From Gammaproteobacteria bacterium (GTDB lineage Bacteria; Pseudomonadota; Gammaproteobacteria; JAKDMP01), in the NCBI GenBank assembly GCA_030452225.1, contig JAKDMP010000004.1:1-38627 (forward strand): DNA of 38,627 bases, read 5' to 3'. The position numbers were made by a program, and so were the translations under genes. Below the pieces are notes generated by a model. It did not search any database and was not told the DNA's origin. It saw nothing but the letters and a program-made list of their open reading frames with translations. Shown in pieces: positions 22,388-31,356 of the stretch. Every line of letters begins with the position of its first letter. Position 1 is the stretch's first letter.

Positions 22388-22572
22388 TGGTAATCCTCCG
22401 TGGAGTGAAGCCGTTGAATTATGCACGTATCAGTCCTTCAGGGGACTGCAGGGAAGCTAACACCCTTACAGGTTAGCATAATTTCGGCCAATGAATCAAA
22501 GTCGATGACGCAGGGGACCGTGCGGCGAAACGCAGATATAATGGGCTTTTGGCGTCATCAAGAACACAAGGC

Positions 22573-23133
22573 ATGATTTTGCAGACGGATCGGCTGATCT
22601 GGATTGACCTGGAGATGACCGGGCTGGATCCCGAGAAGGATCGGATCATCGAAATTGCCACGCTGGTGACCGACCAGGAACTCGATGTCGTGGCCACCGG
22701 TCCCGAACTTGCGATCCACCAGTCCGACGAGCGGCTGGCAGCCATGGACAGCTGGAACACCGAGCATCACGGCCGTTCCGGCCTGATTGACCGTGTGCGC
22801 GAGAGCAAGCTGGACGAGAAGGCTGCACAAGAGTCAACGCTGACGTTCCTGCGTGAGCATGTGACCGCCGGGACTTCGCCGATGTGCGGCAATTCGATTT
22901 GCCAGGATCGCCGCTTTCTTGCCCGCTACATGCCGGAACTGGAAGCCTATTTCCATTACCGGCATGTGGACGTCAGCACTTTCAAGGAACTGGCGCGGCG
23001 CTGGGCGCCCGACGTGGCCTCTTCATGGCACAAGAAAAGCGCTCACCGCGCACTGGCCGACATCGAGGAATCCGTCGAGGAGCTAGATTATTATCGCCGG
23101 CAATTGTTTCGTCCGGATTTCGGCGGCGGCTGA
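22573..23133 (+). CDS. orn: Oligoribonuclease
   Basis: [100 protein letters not shown]. Confidence 0.97.
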   Translation: MILQTDRLIWIDLEMTGLDPEKDRIIEIATLVTDQELDVVATGPELAIHQSDERLAAMDSWNTEHHGRSGLIDRVRESKLDEKAAQESTLTFLREHVTAGTSPMCGNSICQDRRFLARYMPELEAYFHYRHVDVSTFKELARRWAPDVASSWHKKSAHRALADIEESVEELDYYRRQLFRPDFGGG

Positions 23134-23136
23134 AAC

Positions 23137-23472
23137 TCAGGGTTCCCCGCCGGAATGGACCGGCAGGCCCGCCTGCGCCCAGGCGAGCGTGCCGCCTTCG
23201 ACGACTATGGCGTCGGGGAAATCCGCGAGTACGCGCTCGCAGGCCTCGGTGGCGCGGCGTCCGCTGTGGCAGATGAAGTAGGCGGTGGCGCCTTCGCTGA
23301 CATACTGGTTGACGCTGTCGGCATCCACCCTGGCGAGCGGCAGGAGCACGGCACCGACAGCGTGCACGCTGCGATACTCGTCCACTTCGCGCACATCGAT
23401 GATGACCGCGTTCTCGCCCCCCTTGATTCTCTCGTGCAGCGTTTCGGCGCTGATGGTATCCGGTGAGTTCAT
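23137..23472 (-). CDS. Rhodanese-like domain protein
   Basis: MNSPDTISAETLHERIKGGENAVIIDVREVDEYRSVHAVGAVLLPLARVD...AYFICHSGRRATEACERVLADF; active-site loop CHSGRRA. Confidence 0.88.
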   Translation of the reverse strand: MNSPDTISAETLHERIKGGENAVIIDVREVDEYRSVHAVGAVLLPLARVDADSVNQYVSEGATAYFICHSGRRATEACERVLADFPDAIVVEGGTLAWAQAGLPVHSGGEP

Positions 23473-23511
23473 AATGGTGGATTCGTGCGGCGGCATGAGG
23501 ATGCCAATGGC

Positions 23512-24525
23512 ATGAAGATAGCAAATCGGAAACCGGCAGGGCAACCGGAGGAAGGCATTCGGCGGGCACCGGGCAAGGCGGAAATTGCCGCGGCGCGTGC
23601 GCGGTTGGCCGGCCGGCTGCGCACGACGCCGGTACTCGCCCCGGGTGAGCTGCAAGCCAGGCTGGGGGCGCGCATTGCGCTCAAGTGCGAGCAATTCCAG
23701 GTTACCGGCGCGTTCAAGGCACGCGGCGCCATGAATGCCGTCTCTTCGCTGGGCGGCGGCGAGCGGGAGCGCGGCGTGGCGACGCATTCCTCCGGCAACC
23801 ACGGCGCCGCATTGGCCTGGGCGGCGCGAACGGCCGGGGTTCGCGCCACCATCGTGGTGCCGGAAAATGCGGTGGCGAGCAAGCGTGCCGCGATCCGGCG
23901 CTTCGGCGGCGAAATCGTCGATTGCGGCCCGGCACAGACCGATCGCGAAGCCGCGCTGGCCGAAGTGGTGGCCCGTGCTGGCGCGACCGTCGTTCATCCC
24001 TATGACGACGCGCGCGTGATCGCCGGCCAGGCGACGGCGACGATCGAGTTCCTGGAAGCGGAGCCGCGGCTGCGGCGCCTGCTGGTGCCGGTGGGCGGCG
24101 GCGGGCTCGCGACCGGTGCCATCCTCGCGGCGCGCTGGTTGAGGCGGGAGGTCGAAATCATCGGCGTCGAACCCGCGGGCGCGGACGATACCCGCCGCTC
24201 GCTCGCGGCCGGGGAACGTGTCGCACTCGAACGCGTGGACACGCTCGCCGACGGCCTGCGGGCGCAGGTGGGAGTCGCCACTTTCCCGGTGCTCCGCGAG
24301 GGTTTGAGTGACCTGGTCACGGTCGCGGACGCGGAGATCCTCGCCGCCATGCGCTGGGCATTCGAGACGATGAAGCTGGTCATCGAACCCTCGGCGGCGA
24401 CGGTGCTGGCGGCTTTGCTTGCGGGCAAGGCGGCGGCGGGGCCGGCGCCGACCGGCGCAATCCTCTCCGGCGGCAACATCGATTTTTCGGGCGAAGCCTG
24501 GCAACGGATGCGGGCATTGCCGTGA
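23512..24525 (+). CDS. PLP-dependent threonine/serine dehydratase-like protein
   Basis: LKCEQFQVTGAFKARGAMNAV (PLP lysine); VATHSSGNHGAALAWAAR; VPVGGGGLATGAIL; start uncertain (GTG 23485 or ATG 23512). Confidence 0.87.
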   Translation: MKIANRKPAGQPEEGIRRAPGKAEIAAARARLAGRLRTTPVLAPGELQARLGARIALKCEQFQVTGAFKARGAMNAVSSLGGGERERGVATHSSGNHGAALAWAARTAGVRATIVVPENAVASKRAAIRRFGGEIVDCGPAQTDREAALAEVVARAGATVVHPYDDARVIAGQATATIEFLEAEPRLRRLLVPVGGGGLATGAILAARWLRREVEIIGVEPAGADDTRRSLAAGERVALERVDTLADGLRAQVGVATFPVLREGLSDLVTVADAEILAAMRWAFETMKLVIEPSAATVLAALLAGKAAAGPAPTGAILSGGNIDFSGEAWQRMRALP

Positions 24526-24548
24526 CGAATTTGCCGGTTTGTCTTTAC

Positions 24549-24567
24549 AGGAGCGCAGTGCGCGCTC

Positions 24568-24569
<2 letters not shown>
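24549..24569. repeat. Palindromic GTAGGAGCGC...GCGCTCCTG hairpin at the 3' end of uppP
   Basis: AGGAGCGC (24549-24556) / AGTGC loop / GCGCTCCT (24562-24569), perfect 8-bp arms; overlaps the uppP TAG. Confidence 0.75.
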
Positions 24570-25410
<841 letters not shown>

Positions 25411-25495
25411 CGGACGGCGTGGAGCGGATGCGGTACACTCACAAGATCAAGTAGCGACGCCGTGCGCGTCAAATTCGTTGCCTCGGGAGATTTCA

Positions 25496-28195
25496 ATGCG
25501 TTTGTTTCGTCTGGTTCCACTGTTTTTCGCCGCGGTAGCGCTGGCAGCCTGCACCATCTCCCAGTCACCGCAAACGACGGCTCCGGCTTCGAATGCCCGG
25601 GGCATCGAAAGCGGCAAGGTGGTTCGCGCCACGCTCGATAACGGCCTGAAGGTCGTCATCGTGCCCAATGACCTGGCGCCCGTGGTCACGCAGCAGATCA
25701 CCTACATGGTGGGCGGCAACCAGGCGCCCGAAGGCTTTCCCGGCATCGCGCACGCGCAGGAACACATGATGTTCCGCGGTGCACCCGGGCTGAACGGGAA
25801 TCAACTCGCCGGTGTGATCGCCCGCATGGGCGGCGCCATGAACGCCTTTACCACCAACAACATCACCTCCTACTTCTTCATCGTCCCGAAGGGCGACGTG
25901 GGCGTGGCGCTGCATGTCGGGGCGATTCGCATGGCCGGCGTGACCGATTCCGCCGAAGCCTGGAACAAGGAGCGCGGTGCGATCGAGCAGGAAGTGGCGC
26001 GCGACCAATCCACGGCTTTCCGCCAACTGATCATGAAGACGCGTGCCGCGTTGTTTGCCGGCACGCCCTATGCGCGCAGCGCGCTGGGCACCAGCAAGTC
26101 CTTCGACAAGCTCACCGCCGGGCAGCTCAAGAAATTCCACGACGCCTGGTATGCGCCCAACAACGCCTTGATGGTGATCGCCGGCAACGTCGATCCGCAG
26201 GCGGTTCTTGCCAAGGTGAAAAAACTATACGGCGACATTCCGGCGCAGCAGATTCCCGAAAAGTCGGGAATGACCTTTGCGCCGGTGGCAGCCACCACCC
26301 TCAGCGCCCCTTCGGATTTGCCCGTCGGCATCATCGGGATCGCCTTTCGCATGCCGGGATACGAAAGCCCGAATTATCCGGCCGCCGAACTCGCCTCGCG
26401 GGTGCTTTCTTCCAAACGCGGTCCGATTGCGTCGTTGAAGTATCAGGGCAAAGCTTTGGCAACGGGCTTTCAGATGCTGACCATGCCGGATGTCGGCATG
26501 GGTTTTGCGTATGCGGTCTATCCGTCGACCGGCAATGCCGACGAAGTCAGGCAGGCGCTGGTCCATGCCATCCAGGAAGTACGCAAGGACGGCATTGCGG
26601 CCGATCTCGTGAAGGCGGCCAAGCGTCGCGCCGTCCTCGCCGGCGAGCTGCGCAAAAACTCGATTTCGGGCCTGGCGATGGCTTGGACCTCGGCCATCGC
26701 GCTGGCTGACCTCGATTCGCCCGACGAGGCGATTGCCCGCCTGCGCGAGGTGACCCCGGCGCAGGTCAACGCGCAGGTCCGCAAGCAACTCGATCTCGAT
26801 CATGCAATCACCCTGATTGCGAAGCCCACGCCGGGTTCCAAGCCGCATATGGGTGCAGGCTTCGGCGGGCCGGAATCGTTCTCGGCCAAACCCAAGGGGC
26901 CGGTCACCCTGCCGGACTGGGCGCAACAGGCGTTTGCCACCTTGCCCCACCCGAAACCCTTCCTTCATCCGGTGGATATGAAGCTCGACAACGGCTTGCG
27001 CCTGATCGTGCTGCCGTTGAATATCAGTGATTCCGTCAGCCTGTTTGGATCGGTTCACCAGAACTCCGACCTGCAGGCGCCCAAGGGCAAGAAGGGAATC
27101 GCCAGTCTGCTCGCAACGCTTTTCGAGTGGGGCCCGGAGGGCATGGGCAGGCTCACGTTCGATGCCGCCCAGGACGAGATCGGCGCCCAGCTTTCCTTGG
27201 GGCAGGACTTTTCGCTCAAGGTGCTTCCGCAGTACTTCGATCAGGGCGTGGCCCTGTTGGCGAAGGCCATGCTCAACCCGGCCTTGCCGAAGAAGGCCTT
27301 CAAGAAGATGCAATTCATGCAGGCGCGCCAGGCCGCGGGACGGGTCAACAGCCCGAAGTTCAAGTTCCGGATAGCGGTATTGAAGGCCCTGCTTCCCGAG
27401 GGCGATCCCAAGCTTCGTATCGCGACCGTCGAGAGCATCGGCTCGCTCACCCTCAAAGACCTCAAAGCCTATTACAGGAAGGTTTATCAGCCCGACGTGG
27501 CGACCATTGTCGTGGCCGGGGACATCACTCCTGCCAGGGCGAAGGCGGTCGTGAAGAAGTACTTCGGCGATTGGCATGCCTTCGGGCCCACGCCCAACCT
27601 GAATTATCCTCCGATCCCGCTATCGGAAAAGGCGCGGGTTTTCGTACCGGACGAGTTGAAAAAGCAGAACCAGGTGGTGCTGGCCGAGACGCTGCACATC
27701 AACTACACCAATCCCGATCATTTTGCGCTCGATCTGGCCAACACCTATCTTTCCGGCGGGTTCTACGCCACGCCGCTGTATCGCGTGTTGCGCGCGAACC
27801 TGGGGCTCGTCTACAACGTGGGTTCGAGTTTCGATTTCGAGCGCAACCGCGGCACTTTCAAGCTGCATTACGGCTCCTATCCGCAAAAGGTGGATGAAGC
27901 CCGCAAGGCGGCGCTGGACGTGCTCGAGAAGGTGATGAAGAAGCCATTGACCGACAAACAAATGCATCTGGCCAAATCCATGGCCCTGCGGGGGATCCAA
28001 CTTTCCAAGCGCAGCGTGAGCGGGATCGGCTGGGGCTGGATCAACCGCGTCCAGGATGGTTTGCCGCTCGACTGGAGCTACGTCATGGCGCGCCATTTCG
28101 AGAAGCTGACGGCGCCGGAAATCCACGCGGCGCTCAATAAATACTTCAATCCCGATCGGCTCTCCACCATCGTTCTCGGCCAACCGGTCGAGTAA
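25496..28195 (+). CDS. M16-family (insulinase/pitrilysin) zinc peptidase, two-domain lipoprotein
   Basis: Lipobox-like MRLFRLVPLFFAAVALAACTIS; zinc motif HAQEH (HxxEH) in GIAHAQEHMMFRG; two M16 domains. Confidence 0.92.
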   Translation: MRLFRLVPLFFAAVALAACTISQSPQTTAPASNARGIESGKVVRATLDNGLKVVIVPNDLAPVVTQQITYMVGGNQAPEGFPGIAHAQEHMMFRGAPGLNGNQLAGVIARMGGAMNAFTTNNITSYFFIVPKGDVGVALHVGAIRMAGVTDSAEAWNKERGAIEQEVARDQSTAFRQLIMKTRAALFAGTPYARSALGTSKSFDKLTAGQLKKFHDAWYAPNNALMVIAGNVDPQAVLAKVKKLYGDIPAQQIPEKSGMTFAPVAATTLSAPSDLPVGIIGIAFRMPGYESPNYPAAELASRVLSSKRGPIASLKYQGKALATGFQMLTMPDVGMGFAYAVYPSTGNADEVRQALVHAIQEVRKDGIAADLVKAAKRRAVLAGELRKNSISGLAMAWTSAIALADLDSPDEAIARLREVTPAQVNAQVRKQLDLDHAITLIAKPTPGSKPHMGAGFGGPESFSAKPKGPVTLPDWAQQAFATLPHPKPFLHPVDMKLDNGLRLIVLPLNISDSVSLFGSVHQNSDLQAPKGKKGIASLLATLFEWGPEGMGRLTFDAAQDEIGAQLSLGQDFSLKVLPQYFDQGVALLAKAMLNPALPKKAFKKMQFMQARQAAGRVNSPKFKFRIAVLKALLPEGDPKLRIATVESIGSLTLKDLKAYYRKVYQPDVATIVVAGDITPARAKAVVKKYFGDWHAFGPTPNLNYPPIPLSEKARVFVPDELKKQNQVVLAETLHINYTNPDHFALDLANTYLSGGFYATPLYRVLRANLGLVYNVGSSFDFERNRGTFKLHYGSYPQKVDEARKAALDVLEKVMKKPLTDKQMHLAKSMALRGIQLSKRSVSGIGWGWINRVQDGLPLDWSYVMARHFEKLTAPEIHAALNKYFNPDRLSTIVLGQPVE

Positions 28196-28245
28196 GTCTG
28201 CTTTTTCGCGACTCGTGAATTGGCATCCCCCGCGCCTGTGGCGCG

Positions 28246-28305
28246 ACCCCCTTCGTCCCGAAGGGGGTAAATACCCATGCTTCCCCCTTCGCTTGCGAAG
28301 GGGGA
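28246..28305. repeat. Pair of near-identical hairpins (terminator/REP-like) between convergent genes
   Basis: ACCCCCTTCG-TCC-CGAAGGGGGT (28246-28268, 10-bp perfect stem) and TCCCCCTTCGC-TT-GCGAAGGGGGA (28282-28305, 11-bp perfect arms). Confidence 0.85.
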
Positions 28306-28332
28306 TTGAGGGGGATGTCCTCGACAGGCGAT

Positions 28333-29100
28333 TCAGTCGCCAGCGGAAACCTCGCGGTGGACGGCCATCGGCCCCCAGGTCTGCGCCGTGGGCATGATCT
28401 CGATGCGGTTGACGTTGACGTGCGGCGGTTGCGCAATGGCCCACAACGTGGCGCGGGCAACGTCTTCTCCTGTCAGCGCCTCGAAGCCTCGATAGGGCGT
28501 CTTCGCCCGCTCGGCATCGCCTTTGAAACGCACCAGGGAGAACTCGGTTTCGGCCAGCCCCGGCGCGATGTCGGTCACGCGCAGGCCCGTGCCGTGCAAG
28601 TCGGCCCTGAGATTGCGGGAAAACTGCCACACGAATGCCTTGGTCGCGCCGTACACGTTGCCGCCGGGATAGGGATTGTCGGCGGCAATCGAGCCGATGT
28701 TGACGATATGGCCGCGCCCGCGCTCGAGCATGCCCGGCAACAAGGCGCGCGTCACGTACAACAATCCCTTGATGTTGGTATCCACCATCGTTTCCCAGTC
28801 TCCGGGATCGGCCTCCTGGGCAGGCTCCAGGCCGAGCGCAAGCCCGGCATTGTTAACCAGCACGTCGATGGGAAGGAAGCCATCCGGAATCGCGTCGATC
28901 GCTGCGTTGACGGCATCACGATCGCGCACGTCAAAGGTGAGCGGGAGAAAGTTGTCGCCCAGTTCCGCCCGCAGTGCCTCCAGCCGTTCGGCGCGCCTTC
29001 CGGTGCCGATCACCCGCCGGCCTTCATCGATGAATGCGCGCGCGATCGCCTCGCCGAAGCCGGCCGTAGCCCCCGTCACCAACGCCGTTTCCCCGCTCAT
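28333..29100 (-). CDS. Short-chain dehydrogenase/reductase, YdfG-like
   Basis: ALVTGATAGFGEAIARAF; VLVNNAGLALGLEPAQEAD; NIGSIAADNPYPGGNVYGATKAFVWQFSRNLRADL. Confidence 0.93.
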   Translation of the reverse strand: MSGETALVTGATAGFGEAIARAFIDEGRRVIGTGRRAERLEALRAELGDNFLPLTFDVRDRDAVNAAIDAIPDGFLPIDVLVNNAGLALGLEPAQEADPGDWETMVDTNIKGLLYVTRALLPGMLERGRGHIVNIGSIAADNPYPGGNVYGATKAFVWQFSRNLRADLHGTGLRVTDIAPGLAETEFSLVRFKGDAERAKTPYRGFEALTGEDVARATLWAIAQPPHVNVNRIEIMPTAQTWGPMAVHREVSAGD

Positions 29101-29104
29101 TGCT

Positions 29105-29929
29105 TCACTCCTTTTCTGGACACCCATTGTAGGCCGGCATGCGCGTCACGGTGTCGAACAGCAGGCGATCCAGCACGGAGAAATCCGGTCGTTGTTGCGG
29201 AGGCGGAGGCGAGTCCCGCAGCCTCTGTAATTCGGCATCAAGAAACATGTCGAGTCGGGGAATCGGCGAACCGTACCGTGATTCCGGTGAACGGCGCTTG
29301 CGTGCCAGCAAATCGTCAATGGTCGCGCGCAGCACTGTGTCGGTTACGAGCGCATCCACCAGATCGAGGAAGCGCATGGGTGGCATCGTTTTCTCGCGCT
29401 CGATCCACAGCGCAGCGAGCAGCGGGCGCAGCACATAGAGGTATTTTTTCAGCCGCACTTGATCGCGTTGCAGGAATTCGCGGTAGTTGCCGAGCGCCAT
29501 GTGCAGGTAGTGATGAAACGCGCGCTCGGGTTGGTAGCAAGTCTCCATGGCGTCGCGGAAGGCTTGCGTGAATACGGGTTCGGCGCGGTAGATGACGGGA
29601 GAGCGCAGCCATTCGTTCAGCGCGGCATTCCCTTTGCGGAGCAGAAACAGCGCCTTGCGCAGCTCCCAACCGTTGATATCAAGCTCATCGGTGATCGGCA
29701 GTTCGATCACGTCGCGCGGCGGCACCACGTGAAAGTACCACTCCGGCCGGTGAACGTATATGAAACGCACGTCATAGTCACTGTCCGGCGAGGCAAAGCC
29801 CCAGGCGCGACTCCCGGATTCGCAGGCGAACAGTACCCGCACTCCATGCTGCGCCTCAACCGCATCGAGCTCGCTCTCAATGCGATGGCGTATTGCCGGG
29901 TTGATTTCTGTAGCCGATTCCATTGCCAT
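29105..29929 (-). CDS. RlaP/YcgL-like predicted nucleotidyltransferase (pol beta superfamily)
   Basis: VRVLFACESGSRAWGFASPDSDYDVRFIYVHRPEWYFHV: GSRAWGF...DSDYDVRF is the signature; LNEWLRSPVIY. Confidence 0.86.
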   Translation of the reverse strand: MAMESATEINPAIRHRIESELDAVEAQHGVRVLFACESGSRAWGFASPDSDYDVRFIYVHRPEWYFHVVPPRDVIELPITDELDINGWELRKALFLLRKGNAALNEWLRSPVIYRAEPVFTQAFRDAMETCYQPERAFHHYLHMALGNYREFLQRDQVRLKKYLYVLRPLLAALWIEREKTMPPMRFLDLVDALVTDTVLRATIDDLLARKRRSPESRYGSPIPRLDMFLDAELQRLRDSPPPPQQRPDFSVLDRLLFDTVTRMPAYNGCPEKE

Positions 29930-29978
29930 TGAAGTTGCCCTTTATCGTGCAGTTATACGAGTAGCGTTGAAGCTGTTG

Positions 29979-31175
29979 CTAGCGCAAAGGGAATTTTACC
30001 CATTCGTATACATCACACATTCTGGTTGGCAACTTCTCGAAACGCCAGCCGTTTACAGTTTTGATGGCCGCCTGATCAAAAAGTCTGCGCGGATGAGCCT
30101 TGACCACCACGGGATGGCTGACGCTGCCGTCTTTCTCAATGCACAATCTGAGCTTAACGCGAGCTTCCGGAGGTAATCGCGTTCCGGGTGGAATGCTCAA
30201 AGATAGCTTGACAGGCTTTTGTTTCACAAGCTTTGGAACAGGAGAAGCTTCTGACAAGACCTTGAAATTCGCGGGGCCGATCAGCCCAATTATTGCTCCG
30301 GCTTTGCGGGGAGCTGCTTCAAATTGGAAGCGGATGTGCAGGCCACAAGCCAGCATTGTCCTCCCTGACACATCAAGAGCAGGGAACTTCAGCTGCTCCA
30401 ATGCACGGCGTGCCGCAAGAGCGTAGCTCGGATTCGACTTGTGCTTCCAAACTGTAATATTACGTGGATGCCCATGCGTATCGATGCATAATTCCAGCCA
30501 AATCTCGCCAGTACTCTGAGTCTGCGGTAACAAATCCAGGCCCAAGTCTATGTGGTCGGGCCCTAAGTCCATGGTTTCCCCATCTCTGGCCCCGAACCCA
30601 ATAATGGACTTGGAAGGCTTGGAGGCAGTTCCGGGTATGGCCACTACAGGCACTCCGTGCATGGGAGGCAGAGAGCACAACCAGGCTAAAGCCGCCCATC
30701 CTTCGATATCATCTTCATCAAGTTTCCCTCTGTTTATTTTCACTACGCTAAAGGATGTAAGCTCGTAGTCCAGCACTACATGAGTAGTCGGCACGGCCTT
30801 TCCATTCACCACGCGCGGGCGGAATTTCCATTCCGCAAGCTCACCCATTATGAAGAGGTCAAAAAAATTAGGATCGAGCCACTTTTCTTCAATTTTATGA
30901 GTATTGTCGGGCAAAAAGTAATGTGACCAAACATGGAAGCTCTCAGGTTTGCCTTTGGCATTAACCATGAATTCGATTCTTCCGCAAACTTGGTGGCCAT
31001 GCGTAAACGGATAGGGCTTATCTACTTTATGAATGGGATACAACGCTGAATCTTGATTTGGTCCCAACGTTACGCTTCTGTTCCAGGATTTTGACTGCGA
31101 AGGCGTCATCCCAAGCATGATAATACCAAGTATGAGTGCCATTGATACAGATAGCGTGAAGCGACCGGGATTCAT
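29979..31175 (-). CDS. Secreted protein with TonB C-terminal-like domain(s)
   Basis: Signal peptide-like N-terminus; C-terminal PPEARVKLRLCIEKDGSVSHPVVVKAHPRRLFDQAAIKTVNGWRFEKLPTRMCDVYEWVKFPLR; two further related segments upstream; AAAGGAGGT RBS ahead of ATG. Confidence 0.72.
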   Translation of the reverse strand: MNPGRFTLSVSMALILGIIMLGMTPSQSKSWNRSVTLGPNQDSALYPIHKVDKPYPFTHGHQVCGRIEFMVNAKGKPESFHVWSHYFLPDNTHKIEEKWLDPNFFDLFIMGELAEWKFRPRVVNGKAVPTTHVVLDYELTSFSVVKINRGKLDEDDIEGWAALAWLCSLPPMHGVPVVAIPGTASKPSKSIIGFGARDGETMDLGPDHIDLGLDLLPQTQSTGEIWLELCIDTHGHPRNITVWKHKSNPSYALAARRALEQLKFPALDVSGRTMLACGLHIRFQFEAAPRKAGAIIGLIGPANFKVLSEASPVPKLVKQKPVKLSLSIPPGTRLPPEARVKLRLCIEKDGSVSHPVVVKAHPRRLFDQAAIKTVNGWRFEKLPTRMCDVYEWVKFPLR

Positions 31176-31356
31176 TGATACCTCCTTTCTCAGAAGTCAA
31201 GAATATAGGCGACAGCTGTGGTATAAAAAAGTGATCGCCCAAGCTTTGGGTTGCGCTTAGCCGCATCAAGTTCGTCCACAATACGACAATGAGCAGTTGA
31301 ATCAACGCGGTGAACATCAACAGTCATGATGGTATGGTAATATAGACCGAAGATGG

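Noticed and set aside
26225-27577. 450-aa minus-strand ORF opposite the M16 peptidase
   Set aside because: Antisense shadow of a clear M16 peptidase.
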